From Comamonas testosteroni TK102 (lineage in GTDB: Bacteria; Pseudomonadota; Gammaproteobacteria; Burkholderiales; Burkholderiaceae_C), in the NCBI RefSeq assembly GCF_000739375.1, contig NZ_CP006704.1, forward strand, positions 806,001 through 870,000: 64,000 bases of DNA, given 5' to 3'. The notes beneath the pieces were generated by a model. It saw nothing but the letters and a program-made list of their open reading frames with translations, did not search any database and was not told the origin of the DNA. Positions 41,146 to 50,245 of this stretch are shown piece after piece; the stretch's first letter is position 1; every line of letters begins with the position of its first letter. The translations under genes were made by a program, and so were the position numbers.

Positions 41146-41472
41146 ATGGCCCGCTCAGCTAGCAACCCTCTGCAACTGCCCAAGGAACTGACCTATCGTC
41201 AGGGGCGCGACTGTCTGCTGCGCCTGCGCCCGCTGGTCACCGGCCATGCGGATGCCCTGGTGGTGGTGGATGCCAGCGCCGTCAAGGTCTTCGACTCGGC
41301 GGCCCTGGCCGTGCTGCTGGCCTGCCGGCGCGCTGCGCAGGAGGCGGGCAAGCAGCTCATCGTCGAGGGTCTGCCCAAGGGGTTGCAGTCCATGGCCGCG
41401 CTGTATGGCGTGGACGGCTTGCTGATGCCCGCTCCTATGCCCGATGCGGCCGCCACCGCTCAGCAGGGCTAG
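41146..41472 (+). CDS. mlaB: STAS-domain protein MlaB
   Basis: A 108-residue cytoplasmic STAS protein. It has GRDCLLRLRPLVTGHADALVVVDASAVKVFDSAALAVLL in separated pieces, with the Asp-Ser pair (VFDSAALA) at the STAS phosphorylation-like site, then VEGLPKGLQSMAALYGV. MlaB binds MlaF and stabilises the transporter. It is the last mla gene, 19 bp after mlaC. Sequence conservation in this family is low, so context carries much of the call. Confidence 0.88.
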   Translation: MARSASNPLQLPKELTYRQGRDCLLRLRPLVTGHADALVVVDASAVKVFDSAALAVLLACRRAAQEAGKQLIVEGLPKGLQSMAALYGVDGLLMPAPMPDAAATAQQG

Positions 41473-41537
41473 GCTGACGAATCACTGTGTCCGGCTAAGC
41501 CCCGCCAAGGCAGAGGCTGTGGGCAAGCCCTAGAATC

Positions 41538-42482
41538 ATGGGCTCCATGTCCGCAGTCTCATTCCAATCCGTCTCCAAGACCTACCGCACCCCCAAGGGG
41601 GATTTCCAGGCCCTCAAATCGGTGAGCCTGGATATCGAGGAAGGTGAATTCTTCGGTCTGCTCGGCCCCAACGGTGCCGGCAAGACCACGATGATCAGCA
41701 TCCTCGCCGGACTGGCGCAAGCCACGGGCGGGCGCGTGCTGGTGCAGGGCAGCGATGTGCAGGCCGATTACGCCGATGCACGCCGCAAGCTGGGCATCGT
41801 GCCGCAGGAGCTGGTGTTCGACCCCTTCTTCAATGTGCGCGAGGCCTTGAAGTTCCAGTCTGGATACTTCGGCGTCAAGAACAACGATGACTGGATAGAC
41901 GAGCTGCTCGACAGCCTGGGCCTGACGGACAAGGCCCACAACAATATGCGTCAGCTCTCGGGCGGCATGAAGCGCCGCGTGCTGGTGGCCCAGGCCCTGG
42001 TGCACAAGCCGCCCATCATCGTGCTGGACGAACCCACGGCCGGCGTGGACGTGGAGCTGCGCCAGACGCTGTGGCATTTCATTGCCAAGCTCAACAAGCA
42101 GGGCCATACGGTGCTGCTGACCACTCACTATCTGGAAGAGGCCGAGGCACTGTGCAGCCGCGTGGCCATGCTCAAGCGCGGCGAGATCATCAAGCTCTCG
42201 CCCATGAGCGAGCTGCTCAAGTCGGCTTCAAGCAATGTGTTGCAGTTCAAGACCGATAGCGTCCTGCCCAAGGCCGTGGCCGACAGGGCGCGGGTCACCG
42301 GTCGAATCGTGCAGATTCCCGCCGCTCATGCCGGCGATGTGGAGCAGCTGCTGGCCGCTTTGCGCGAGGCGGGCGTGACCCCTGAGGATGTGGAGATCCG
42401 CCGTGCGGATCTGGAAGATGTGTTCATCCACATCATGAATGAAGGCTCCAGGACACAGGCTCCTGCAGGAGGTGTCCAATGA
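41538..42482 (+). CDS. ABC-2 type exporter ATP-binding protein
   Basis: A 314-residue ABC ATPase of the CcmA/YadG/NodI group. Walker A is LLGPNGAGKTTMISILAGL, signature LSGGMKRRVLVAQALVHKP, Walker B IIVLDEPTAGVDVEL, and switch His in LTTHYLEEAEALC. The C-terminal extension ends with ADLEDVFIHIM, typical of this class. Start may be ATG 41538 or 41547; neither has a strong ribosome site. It overlaps its permease gene by ATGA. The conserved place between mla and ibaG-murA suggests an envelope function, but the substrate is unknown. Confidence 0.92.
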   Translation: MGSMSAVSFQSVSKTYRTPKGDFQALKSVSLDIEEGEFFGLLGPNGAGKTTMISILAGLAQATGGRVLVQGSDVQADYADARRKLGIVPQELVFDPFFNVREALKFQSGYFGVKNNDDWIDELLDSLGLTDKAHNNMRQLSGGMKRRVLVAQALVHKPPIIVLDEPTAGVDVELRQTLWHFIAKLNKQGHTVLLTTHYLEEAEALCSRVAMLKRGEIIKLSPMSELLKSASSNVLQFKTDSVLPKAVADRARVTGRIVQIPAAHAGDVEQLLAALREAGVTPEDVEIRRADLEDVFIHIMNEGSRTQAPAGGVQ

Positions 42483-43234
42483 ACGGCTGGCAGACCCTGC
42501 TCAAGAAGGAAGTGCTGCGCTTCTGGAAAGTGAGCTTTCAGACCGTCGCCGCACCGGTGCTCACGGCCGTGCTGTATCTGCTGGTTTTCGGCCATGTGCT
42601 CGAAGGCCGGGTCATGGTCTATGACCGCATCCCCTACACCGCGTTTCTGATTCCCGGTCTGGTGATGATGAGCATGTTGCAAAACGCGTTTGCCAACAGC
42701 TCGTCCAGCCTGGTGCAGAGCAAGATCATGGGCTCGCTGGTATTCGTGCTGCTCACGCCGCTGTCGCATTGGGCCTGGTTCAGCGCCTATGTGGGCGCGG
42801 CGATTCTGCGCGGCCTGCTGGTGGGGCTGGGCGTGTTTGTGGTCACCTTGTTCTTTGCGGTGCCCGACTTTGCCGCGCCGCTGTGGATTCTGGTGTTCGG
42901 CTTTCTGGGTTGTGCCCTGATGGGCACGCTGGGCCTGATCGCCGGCCTCTGGGCCGAGAAGTTCGACCAGATGGCTGCCTTCCAGAACTTTCTGATCATG
43001 CCCCTGACTTTTCTGTCCGGTGTCTTCTATTCCGTGCACTCGCTGCCCGGCTTCTGGCAGGCGGTCAGCCATGTCAACCCGTTCTTCTACATGATCGACG
43101 GCTTCCGCTATGGCTTCTTCGGCCAGAGCGATGTCTCGCCCTGGCTCAGCTTTGCCATCGTGGGCGCTGCCTGGCTGGCCGTGAGCGCGCTGGCCGTGCA
43201 CCTGCTGCGCATCGGCTACAAGATTCGTAACTGA
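42479..43234 (+). CDS. ABC-2 type exporter permease
   Basis: A 251-residue ABC-2 membrane protein (YadH/NodJ group) with about six transmembrane segments. It shows the N-terminal KEVLRFWKVSFQTVAAPVLTAVLY stretch in pieces, YTAFLIPGLVMMSMLQNAF, and the C-terminal conserved PLTFLSGVFYSVHSLPGFWQ divided, then VNPFFYMIDGFRYGFFG. It pairs with the overlapping ATPase gene upstream. Confidence 0.92.
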   Translation: MNGWQTLLKKEVLRFWKVSFQTVAAPVLTAVLYLLVFGHVLEGRVMVYDRIPYTAFLIPGLVMMSMLQNAFANSSSSLVQSKIMGSLVFVLLTPLSHWAWFSAYVGAAILRGLLVGLGVFVVTLFFAVPDFAAPLWILVFGFLGCALMGTLGLIAGLWAEKFDQMAAFQNFLIMPLTFLSGVFYSVHSLPGFWQAVSHVNPFFYMIDGFRYGFFGQSDVSPWLSFAIVGAAWLAVSALAVHLLRIGYKIRN

Positions 43235-43307
43235 TTTTTAGAATTGACGCAGGGCTGCTTGCGAGACAATGACCGGTTTCGCCAGCTTTTGCGCATAAAG
43301 GTTCCCC

Positions 43308-43550
43308 ATGACTGCAGACCAACTCAAAGACCTGATCGCCGCCGGCCTGCCCTGCGAGCATATTGCGCTGGAAGGCGATGGCCGACATTGGTTTGCCACC
43401 ATCGTGTCTGCGCAGTTCGAAGGCCAGCGTCTGCTGGGTCGTCAGCGCCTGGTCTATGCCACGCTGGGCAATCGCATGGCCACCGATGAAGTCCATGCGC
43501 TGTCCATGAAGACCTATACCCCGGCAGAATGGACGGCTGCCCAGGCATGA
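43308..43550 (+). CDS. ibaG: BolA-family iron metabolism protein IbaG
   Basis: An 80-residue BolA/YrbA homologue. It has the short BolA core: L-AGLPCEHIALEGDGRHW, F-ATIVSAQFEGQRLLGRQRLVYATLG, and VHALSMKTYTPAEW, with the conserved His in DEVHALSMKT. BolA proteins act with monothiol glutaredoxins in Fe-S handling. Its place directly before murA is the same as in E. coli (yrbA-murA), supporting IbaG over BolA itself. Confidence 0.92.
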   Translation: MTADQLKDLIAAGLPCEHIALEGDGRHWFATIVSAQFEGQRLLGRQRLVYATLGNRMATDEVHALSMKTYTPAEWTAAQA

Positions 43551-43567
43551 GGCGGCTTGCAAAGCAA

Positions 43568-43618
43568 GATTGATAGCTGTCAGCGCTTGATACACAAGCG
43601 CTGAGTGCATTTTTTACC
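43568..43618 (+). repeat. Dispersed repeat copy with perfect hairpin between ibaG and murA
   Basis: The segment starts GATTGATAGCTGTCAGC and contains a perfect 9-bp inverted repeat CAGCGCTTG-(5)-CAAGCGCTG (43581-43603), then TTTTTT from 43611. It is related to the copies near 34103 and 16951. It may also work as a weak terminator or attenuator before murA. Confidence 0.6.
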
Positions 43619-43642
43619 TATAAACATTCAAGGCTTGAAGCC

Positions 43643-44914
43643 ATGGACAAACTCAAGATCCACGGTGGTCGTCCCCTCAAGGGCGAAGTGATCATTTCCG
43701 GCGCCAAAAACGCCGCTCTGCCTGAAATGTGTGCCGCACTGCTCACCGCCGAGCCCGTGCATCTGCACAATGTGCCGCGTCTGCATGATGTGGCCACCAT
43801 GCGCAAGCTGCTGGCCAACATGGGCGTGCAGACCGAGACCCATGGCGAACGCGGCGGCATGAGCTTTGTGGCTCCCGACAGCCTGACGCCTGAAGCGCCT
43901 TACGAGCTGGTCAAGACCATGCGCGCCTCGGTACTGGCCCTGGGCCCGTTGCTGGCCCGCTTCGGCCATGCCAAGGTGTCGCTGCCTGGCGGTTGCGCGA
44001 TCGGCTCTCGCCCCGTGGATCAGCACATCAAGGGCCTGCAGGCCATGGGTGCCATCATCACCGTGGAAAACGGCTATATGCAGGCCAGCCTGCCCGAGGG
44101 CCGCAAGCGTCTGAAGGGCGCACGCATCACCACCGACATGGTGACCGTGACCGGTACCGAGAACTTCCTGATGGCCGCTGCGCTGGCCGAAGGCGAGACG
44201 GTGCTGGAAAATGCCGCCATGGAGCCCGAAATCACCGATCTGGCCGAGATGCTGATCAAGATGGGGGCCCGGATCACCGGCCACGGCACCAGCCATATCG
44301 TGATTCAGGGCGTGGACAAGCTGCATGGCTGCGAGCACCAGGTGGTGGCCGACCGTATCGAGGCCGGTACCTTCCTCTGTGCCGTGGCGGCCACCAGCGG
44401 AGAAGCCTTGCTGCACCACGCACGCGCCGATCATCTGGGCGCCGTGATCGACAAGCTCAAGGATGCGGGCGTGAGCGTGGACTGCGTGGACGGCGGCCTG
44501 AAGGTGGCGTCCTCCGGCAAGCTCAAGGCGCAGGGCTTTCGCACCACCGAATATCCGGGCTTTCCCACCGATATGCAGGCCCAGTTCATGGCGCTGAATC
44601 TGGTGGCCGAAGGCACCAGCATGGTGACCGAGACCATCTTCGAGAACCGCTTCATGCATGTCAACGAGATGGTGCGCCTGGGCGCGCGCATCACCACCGA
44701 TGGCCGCGTGGCGACCATCGAAGGCGGCAAGCGCCTGTCCGGCGCCACCGTGATGGCGACCGATCTGCGCGCTTCGGCCAGCCTGGTGATTGCCGGTCTG
44801 GTGGCCGAGGGCGAGACCATCGTCGATCGCATCTACCACCTGGATCGTGGCTACGACCGCATGGAAGACAAGCTGCGCGCCCTGGGCGCCGATATCGAGA
44901 GAATTTCCGCATGA
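43643..44914 (+). CDS. murA: UDP-N-acetylglucosamine 1-carboxyvinyltransferase
   Basis: A 423-residue enzyme catalysing the first committed step of peptidoglycan synthesis. The N-terminus [27 protein letters not shown] contains the UDP-GlcNAc and PEP-binding Lys-Asn; the fosfomycin-sensitive Cys lies in [15 protein letters not shown] near residue 117; further on are [14 protein letters not shown] and [15 protein letters not shown]. It overlaps hisG by ATGA. Confidence 0.96.
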   Translation: MDKLKIHGGRPLKGEVIISGAKNAALPEMCAALLTAEPVHLHNVPRLHDVATMRKLLANMGVQTETHGERGGMSFVAPDSLTPEAPYELVKTMRASVLALGPLLARFGHAKVSLPGGCAIGSRPVDQHIKGLQAMGAIITVENGYMQASLPEGRKRLKGARITTDMVTVTGTENFLMAAALAEGETVLENAAMEPEITDLAEMLIKMGARITGHGTSHIVIQGVDKLHGCEHQVVADRIEAGTFLCAVAATSGEALLHHARADHLGAVIDKLKDAGVSVDCVDGGLKVASSGKLKAQGFRTTEYPGFPTDMQAQFMALNLVAEGTSMVTETIFENRFMHVNEMVRLGARITTDGRVATIEGGKRLSGATVMATDLRASASLVIAGLVAEGETIVDRIYHLDRGYDRMEDKLRALGADIERISA

Positions 44915-45573
44915 GCACCGCAACGCCTGTGACCATTGCCCTGTCCAAGGGCCGCATTTTTGAAGAAACCGTACCCCTGCTGGCAGCTGCCGGCATCGAG
45001 GTGACCGAGGATGTGGAAAAGTCGCGCAAGCTGATTTTCGACACCAACCGCTCCGATGTGCGCGTGGTGCTGGTGCGTGCTTCGGACGTGCCCGTCTATG
45101 TGCAATACGGCGGCGCGGATCTGGGCGTCTCGGGCCTGGATTCGCTGATCGAGCATGGCGGCCAGGGCCTGTACCAGCCGCTGGACCTGCAGATTGCCAA
45201 GTGCCGCGTCAGCGTGGCCGTGCGCAACGGCTTCGACTACCAACTGGCCGTCAAGCAGGGCGCGCGTCTGCGCATCGCCACCAAGTACCCCGAGATCGCC
45301 CGAAACTTCTTTGCCAAGAAGGGCGTGCACGTGGACATGGTCAAGCTCTACGGCTCCATGGAGCTGGCACCTTTGACCGGCATGGCCGATGCCATCGTCG
45401 ACCTGGTGTCCACCGGCAACACGCTCAAGGCCAATGATCTGGTCGAGGTCGAGCCCATCATGGACATCAGCTCGCGCCTGGTCGTCAACCAGGCTTCGCT
45501 CAAGCTCAAACAGGCTCCGCTGCGTCACATCATCGATGCGTTTGCGCAGGCCGTTGCCGCCAAGAACAACTGA
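44911..45573 (+). CDS. hisG: ATP phosphoribosyltransferase catalytic subunit, short form
   Basis: A 220-residue short-form HisG, the first enzyme of histidine biosynthesis. It shows [50 protein letters not shown] and [22 protein letters not shown] in order. At this length it lacks the regulatory C-terminal domain and would need HisZ, which is not in the window. Its ATG overlaps the murA stop; a longer frame running antisense-independent inside murA is rejected. Confidence 0.96.
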   Translation: MSTATPVTIALSKGRIFEETVPLLAAAGIEVTEDVEKSRKLIFDTNRSDVRVVLVRASDVPVYVQYGGADLGVSGLDSLIEHGGQGLYQPLDLQIAKCRVSVAVRNGFDYQLAVKQGARLRIATKYPEIARNFFAKKGVHVDMVKLYGSMELAPLTGMADAIVDLVSTGNTLKANDLVEVEPIMDISSRLVVNQASLKLKQAPLRHIIDAFAQAVAAKNN

Positions 45574-45594
45574 TTTTCCCCACTGGTGAATACT

Positions 45595-46911
45595 ATGGAA
45601 TTCGTAGCTGCCCCCGCCCGTCTGTCAACAGTTGATGCCCAGTTCGAGCATGATTTCGCGCAGCGTCTGCACTGGTCGGCGGACACGGATGCAGCCATCG
45701 AGCAGCGGGTCGCCGACATCCTGGCCGATGTCCAGGCCCGCGGCGATGACGCCGTGCTGGAATACACGGCACGCTTTGACGGCCTGCAGGCCGATTCCAT
45801 GGCGGCGCTGGAGCTGACCAAGCAGGAGCTGAAAGCCGCCTTCGACAGCCTGCCTGCTGCCGAGCGCGAAGCGCTGGAGTCGGCGGCACGCCGTGTGCGC
45901 AGCTACCACGAAGCGCAGAAGAAGGCCAATGGCGAGAGCTGGAGCTACCGTGACGAGGACGGCACGCTGCTGGGCCAGAAGGTCACGCCGCTGGATCGCG
46001 TGGGCATTTACGTGCCTGGCGGCAAGGCGGCCTATCCGTCGAGCGTGCTGATGAACGCCATTCCCGCCCATGTGGCCGGTGTGCAGGACATCATCATGGT
46101 CGTGCCGACGCCCCAGGGTCAGAAGAACCCGCTGGTGCTGGCTGCTGCCTATGTGGCGGGTGTGCACCGCGCCTTCACCGTCGGTGGCGCCCAGGCCGTG
46201 GCGGCGCTGGCCTACGGCACGGCCACCGTGCCCAAGGTGGACAAGATCACCGGCCCTGGCAATGCCTATGTGGCTAGCGCCAAGAAGCGCGTGTTCGGCA
46301 TCGTGGGCATCGACATGATTGCCGGTCCTTCTGAAATCCTGGTGCTAGCCGACGGCACGACCCCACCCGACTGGGTGGCCATGGATCTGTTCAGTCAAGC
46401 CGAGCACGACGAGCTGGCCCAGTCCATCTTGCTGTGCCCCGATGCGGCCTATCTCGACGCCGTCCAGGCCGCGATCGACCGCCTGCTGCCCGAGATGCCG
46501 CGCAAGGCCATCATCGCCAAGAGCCTGAACGACCGCGGTGCACTGATTCTGACGCGCGACATGGAAGAAGCCTGTGCCATTTCCAACCGCATTGCGCCCG
46601 AGCATCTGGAAGTCTCCAGCCGCGACCCGCATCGCTGGGAGCCTCTGCTCAGGCACGCCGGCGCCATCTTCCTGGGCGCATATACGTCGGAGAGCCTGGG
46701 CGACTACTGCGCCGGCCCGAATCACGTGCTGCCCACCAGCGGCACGGCACGCTTTTCCTCGCCTCTGGGGGTGTATGACTTCCAGAAGCGCAGCTCCATC
46801 ATCGAAGTCAGCGAGGCTGGCGCCCAGATCCTGGGCAAGACCGCTGCCGTGCTGGCCTATGGCGAAGGTCTGCAGGGTCACGCCCGTGCAGCCGAAATGC
46901 GTCTGAAGTAA
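45595..46911 (+). CDS. hisD: Histidinol dehydrogenase
   Basis: A 438-residue zinc enzyme carrying out the last two steps of histidine synthesis. Conserved regions are [76 protein letters not shown] and the late [17 protein letters not shown] at 45595 is preferred; GTG at 45586 is possible. A terminator follows, ending this part of the histidine operon. Confidence 0.96.
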   Translation: MEFVAAPARLSTVDAQFEHDFAQRLHWSADTDAAIEQRVADILADVQARGDDAVLEYTARFDGLQADSMAALELTKQELKAAFDSLPAAEREALESAARRVRSYHEAQKKANGESWSYRDEDGTLLGQKVTPLDRVGIYVPGGKAAYPSSVLMNAIPAHVAGVQDIIMVVPTPQGQKNPLVLAAAYVAGVHRAFTVGGAQAVAALAYGTATVPKVDKITGPGNAYVASAKKRVFGIVGIDMIAGPSEILVLADGTTPPDWVAMDLFSQAEHDELAQSILLCPDAAYLDAVQAAIDRLLPEMPRKAIIAKSLNDRGALILTRDMEEACAISNRIAPEHLEVSSRDPHRWEPLLRHAGAIFLGAYTSESLGDYCAGPNHVLPTSGTARFSSPLGVYDFQKRSSIIEVSEAGAQILGKTAAVLAYGEGLQGHARAAEMRLK

Positions 46912-46934
46912 ATCGGCGAGCGCTTGTCCCTTGA

Positions 46935-46960
46935 AGCCGTGGCCAGCCCACGGCTTTTTT
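46935..46960 (+). terminator. Intrinsic terminator after hisD
   Basis: An 8-bp stem AGCCGTGG / CCACGGCT with a short loop is followed by six T (46955-46960). It isolates murA-hisG-hisD from the inserted gene block that follows. Confidence 0.85.
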
Positions 46961-47110
46961 CATTGCCGGGCAGGTCGGCATGCCCCCCGTTCCGGGGCAA
47001 ATCATCTCCAGATGTTTCATGGTGCAGGAAAGAGCGGGTTTGCTGTGACACTCGGCGGGCTGCGTGGCAGCGCAGCATTCAATAGCCAATCACAACAAGG
47101 GAGCGTGAAG

Positions 47111-47950
47111 ATGAATCAGGCCATGAGTTTCTGGCGCCGAGGCGGCTGGCGGCTGCTGGGCGGACTGCTGCTGGTCGCGGGGCTGGCAGCCTGCGGTGCA
47201 CCGCCTTCGTCCCAGGTCGCAGAGAGCGCGGCGGCAGCGCCGCGCACGCCCAGGGTCGAGTCCACGCTGGGCACGCAATGGGGGGAAGGGCGGGAGTCCG
47301 CCACCAAGGTGGTGCACGCATCGCGCCTGACGCCCGAGCGTCCGCGCGATGTGAGCCAGCTTCGCTATTCGGACGAGCACAGTATTCTGCGTGCGCTCGG
47401 CAACTCCGCTGAGCGGCAGACCAATGCGCTGCTGGCCGACGGTGATGTGGAGCTGCAGCTGCTCGACGGAAGCGGGTCGGTGCTGCGCATTTTTTCCGCA
47501 CGCGGAGCCCGGGACTTCCATGTCGCGGGCCGCCATGGTGAGCGCTATGAGCTGGTCTACACCAACCGCAGCAATCGCTTCTACGAAGTGGTGGCGACGG
47601 TGGATGGTCTGGATGTGCTGAGCGGCCAGCCTGGCAGCGTGCACAGCAGCGGCTATCTGCTGCGCCCTGGTGAGCGACTGGTGATCGACGGCTTTCGCAA
47701 GAACGACCGCGAGGTGGCGGCATTTCGCTTTGCAGGCAAGGGCCGGGCCTATGCCAACAATACGCCCGCAGGCGATGCGCGCAATGTGGGTGTGATTGGT
47801 ACGGCGCTGTTTGATGTGCGTCTTGACGAGCGCGACCCGGATCTGCCTCGCCGCTCTACGCCAGGGATGGAACCACGCGATTCCCGGGACCCCGTAGCCT
47901 TCCCGGCGGATGGCCGGCAGTATGCGCCGCCGCCGCAGTATCGGCGCTGA
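47111..47950 (+). CDS. Conserved hypothetical lipoprotein
   Basis: A 279-residue protein with a clear lipoprotein signal (LLLVAGLAACGAPPSS; lipobox Leu-Ala-Ala-Cys) and AAGGGAG ahead of the ATG. The mature N-terminal half is low in complexity. The C-terminal half has a beta-rich conserved core: YELVYTNRSNRFYEVVATVD, GLDVLSG, SSGYLLRPGERLVIDGFRK and VAAFRFAGKGRAY followed by GDARNVGVIGTALFDV. I recall similar cores in uncharacterised envelope proteins of Proteobacteria but no named function. It lies alone between hisD and a convergent DUF2917 gene. Confidence 0.78.
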   Translation: MNQAMSFWRRGGWRLLGGLLLVAGLAACGAPPSSQVAESAAAAPRTPRVESTLGTQWGEGRESATKVVHASRLTPERPRDVSQLRYSDEHSILRALGNSAERQTNALLADGDVELQLLDGSGSVLRIFSARGARDFHVAGRHGERYELVYTNRSNRFYEVVATVDGLDVLSGQPGSVHSSGYLLRPGERLVIDGFRKNDREVAAFRFAGKGRAYANNTPAGDARNVGVIGTALFDVRLDERDPDLPRRSTPGMEPRDSRDPVAFPADGRQYAPPPQYRR

Positions 47951-48003
47951 GGCCGGTTCTGCGCTGCCGTGGCCCGACACTGTCCGGCCTTTGACATGAG
48001 GCC

Positions 48004-48330
48004 TCAGGCCGCCGCTGCATTGGCCGGCACTGTGGGTGCTGCACCAGCGGCAGGAGACGATGAAGTTCGAACGCGAGCACGGCTCCAGCGCAGGGTTGCG
48101 TCCTGTGAGCCTTGTGTGCCGAGATAGAGTCGGGCGGGGCCGTCAAAGCGCAGTAATTCTCCGGCCTGCAGAAAGTAGTCCCTCGGCTGTCCTTCGCAGG
48201 TCAGCCAGACAATGCCGCTTTGTGCTTGCAAGCAGAGGCTGAGACCGGCACCCAGATGCATGGTCTGCACCGAGGCGGCGGCTTGCAGGGACAAGGTTTT
48301 CCAGGAGGAGGTGGCGAGAGCTGAGTTCAT
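48004..48330 (-). CDS. DUF2917 family protein
   Basis: A 108-residue protein with a single small cupin-like beta region: GLSLCLQAQSGIVWLTCEGQ, PRDYFLQAGELLRFDGPARLYL and ATLRWSRARV, matching DUF2917. The pattern W-L-T-x-E-G, D-Y-x-L-x-A-G-E is diagnostic. The start at 48330 (MNSALATSS) is chosen because a longer frame would enter the shared operator region. It is divergent from the MocR-type regulator, and the repeats between them suggest the regulator controls this gene. Confidence 0.78.
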   Translation of the reverse strand: MNSALATSSWKTLSLQAAASVQTMHLGAGLSLCLQAQSGIVWLTCEGQPRDYFLQAGELLRFDGPARLYLGTQGSQDATLRWSRARVRTSSSPAAGAAPTVPANAAAA

Positions 48331-48353
48331 GCCTCCGACTTTGCCGAGCATAG

Positions 48354-48475
48354 ATCTGTACTGCCAGCCACAGCGGCAGTGGATCTGGATGAGTACAGAT
48401 ACCTGGGGCAGGGCATCTGTACTGCTCGTCCTGGCTTTCATCTGTGCTGCATGAGCTTGTCTGTGCCAGTACAGA
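48354..48475. promoter_or_regulatory. Cluster of five ATCTGTACTG-type half sites in MocR/DUF2917 divergent promoter
   Basis: Direct sites ATCTGTACTG lie at 48354-48363 and 48415-48424, a variant ATCTGTGCTG at 48440-48449, and inverted sites AGTACAGAT at 48392-48400 and CAGTACAGA at 48468-48475. The clustering of a 9-10 bp motif in both orientations over 120 bp is far above expectation and suits a MocR-type dimer that binds direct and inverted repeats. Confidence 0.75.
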
Positions 48476-48483
48476 ATCTGCCC

Positions 48484-49920
48484 ATGGATTTTGATGCGTC
48501 GACACCGCTATATCTGCAGATTGCCGGGCAACTGAGTCAGGCCATACGACAGGGGGCGCTGGCCCATGGGCAAAAACTGCCTTCGGTGCGCATGCTGGCG
48601 CGGCAGTATGGTGTGGCGCAGACCACGGTGGTACAGGCCTATCACTGGCTGGAGGATGCCCGGCAGGTCACGGCGCGGCCGCGTTCGGGCTTTTTTGTGG
48701 CGCCGCGCGCCGTCCAACTGCCCGAGCCCAAGATTGCCCGGCCCATGCGTCGTCCACGGGCTGTGTCGCTGGACTGGCTGGGACAGCGCGTGCTGGGGCG
48801 GGAGCAGCCTGAAGGCATGGTGTCGTTCAGCAGCGGTACCCCGGGCATCGATCTGCTCAACCCCGACCGGGTACGCCGTGCTTTGACCCGTGCCGTGCAA
48901 AAGCACCGCCACCTGCTGTGTACCTATCCAGGCTCGGACGGTCATGAAGAGGCACGCCGTGCACTGGCGCGCTACGCCGTGGGCTTGGGCTGCAGTCTGG
49001 ACCCGGATCGCATTCTCATTACTGGCGGCTGCATGGACAGTGTGGCCCTGTGTCTGCGTGCCGTGACCGAACCTGGCGATGTGGTGGCACTGGAGTCGCC
49101 CACACATTTTTCCTTTCTGGAGGTGCTGCAGGCCTTGCAGCTGAAGGCCCTGGAGATACCCTGCCACCCGCGCCACGGTCTGTCACTGGATGCTCTGCAA
49201 CTGGCGCTGGAAACCCAGCCTGTCAAGGCCTTGCTGCTGGTGCCCACGCTCAGCAATCCGCTGGGCAGCTGCATGCCCCAGGCTGAACGCAAGAAGCTGG
49301 TGCAGCTTGCAGTTCAGCATGAGCTGCCGGTGATCGAGGATGCCATCTATGCCGATCTGGCCGAAGGCGATGCTGCCCGGCGCAGCCTCAAGTCCTATGA
49401 CGGCACGGGCCAGGTGATGCTGTGCCATTCCTTTTCCAAAACATTGGCGCCGGGCCTGCGCCTGGGGTGGCTGGAGGCCGGGCGCTGGACGGACAAGGTG
49501 CGCAAGATCAAGGAAATGCAGGCAGGCGGTCAATCGGCAGTCCTGGAGCTGGCTCTGGCCGACCTGATCTCGCAGGCCGGCCATCATGCCGCCATGCGCC
49601 AGTTGCGTGCTGCCATTGCCGCTCGGGTCGAGCAAGCCAGACAAGTGATTGCGCAGAGCTTTCCTGCCGGCACGCGGGTCAGCGATCCTCCGGGCGGGTT
49701 GCTGCTGTGGCTGGAGCTGCCGGCGCCACTGGATGCCATGGCTCTGCATCAAGCCTGTCTGTCCCGGCAGATCCTGATCGCGCCCGGAATGTTGTTTGGT
49801 GCTGCCGGTCGCTTCCGGCACGGAGTCCGTGTGGGTCTGGGAGGCGACTGGACGGCGCAACATCTGCAGGCCTTGCGTCAGGTGGGAGCCATCGCCTGCT
49901 CCATGCTGGCTTCGGTGTGA
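48484..49920 (+). CDS. MocR-type GntR/aminotransferase fusion regulator
   Basis: A 478-residue regulator with an N-terminal GntR winged HTH (DASTPLYLQIAGQLSQAIRQG, KLPSVRMLARQYGVAQTTVV near residue 40) and a C-terminal fold-type I aminotransferase domain. The PLP lysine lies in CHSFSKTLAPGLRLGWLEAG, and ITGGCMDSVALCLRAV and PTLSNPLGSCMP are also typical. Such proteins use PLP or an amino-acid adduct as effector. Starts at 48451 and 48484 are both possible; 48484 leaves all operator half-sites upstream. It probably represses itself and the divergent DUF2917 gene. Confidence 0.87.
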   Translation: MDFDASTPLYLQIAGQLSQAIRQGALAHGQKLPSVRMLARQYGVAQTTVVQAYHWLEDARQVTARPRSGFFVAPRAVQLPEPKIARPMRRPRAVSLDWLGQRVLGREQPEGMVSFSSGTPGIDLLNPDRVRRALTRAVQKHRHLLCTYPGSDGHEEARRALARYAVGLGCSLDPDRILITGGCMDSVALCLRAVTEPGDVVALESPTHFSFLEVLQALQLKALEIPCHPRHGLSLDALQLALETQPVKALLLVPTLSNPLGSCMPQAERKKLVQLAVQHELPVIEDAIYADLAEGDAARRSLKSYDGTGQVMLCHSFSKTLAPGLRLGWLEAGRWTDKVRKIKEMQAGGQSAVLELALADLISQAGHHAAMRQLRAAIAARVEQARQVIAQSFPAGTRVSDPPGGLLLWLELPAPLDAMALHQACLSRQILIAPGMLFGAAGRFRHGVRVGLGGDWTAQHLQALRQVGAIACSMLASV

Positions 49921-49927
49921 TTTCTGG

Positions 49928-49962
49928 GTACACGAATTTCGTGTTGCACGAAATTCGTGTAC
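49928..49962. promoter_or_regulatory. Double palindrome operator of toxin-antitoxin operon
   Basis: Sixteen-base arms GTACACGAATTTCGTG and CACGAAATTCGTGTAC form a perfect inverted repeat around TTG. Each arm itself holds the 13-bp palindrome CACGAA-N-TTCGTG, so there are two tandem operator units. TACTAT at 49960-49965 resembles a -10 box, which would place transcription start very near the antitoxin ATG. Confidence 0.82.
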
Positions 49963-49972
49963 TATGCGTGGC

Positions 49973-50245
49973 ATGAAGAACGTCACCATCACCGTCGAAG
50001 ACAGCGTGCTTGACTGGGCGCGCATTGAAGCGGCCAGGCGCGGCAGCAGCGTCTCGCGCATGCTGGGTGACTTCATGGCCGAGCTGATGCAGCGCGAGGA
50101 TGCCTACGAGCGTGCCTATCTGGCCTGGCGCACCGATGAGCGCACCTGGCAAGCTGCCGGCCAGTCGGCAAAATCCCTGGCGCGCAGTGCCAGCAGCAAA
50201 CGGGCTGCGGTGCACAGCAATGCCGAAGCCGAGGTGGCCAAGTGA
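49973..50245 (+). CDS. Ribbon-helix-helix antitoxin (VapB-like)
   Basis: A 90-residue protein starting MKNVTITVEDSVLDWARIEAARRG, a CopG/Arc-type ribbon (KNVTITV) and two helices with SSVSRMLGDFMAELM. The C-terminal half is charged and probably wraps the toxin. An ATG nine bases upstream (49964) is an alternative start. The gene lies immediately after the double palindrome and overlaps the toxin gene by GTGA, so antitoxin would be made first and repress its own promoter. Confidence 0.85.
   Translation: MKNVTITVEDSVLDWARIEAARRGSSVSRMLGDFMAELMQREDAYERAYLAWRTDERTWQAAGQSAKSLARSASSKRAAVHSNAEAEVAK

Noticed and set aside
43993..45573. A 526-codon frame ending in hisG, suggesting a fusion
   Set aside because: The first part is the +1 shadow of murA; true HisG begins at 44911 with an ATGA overlap.
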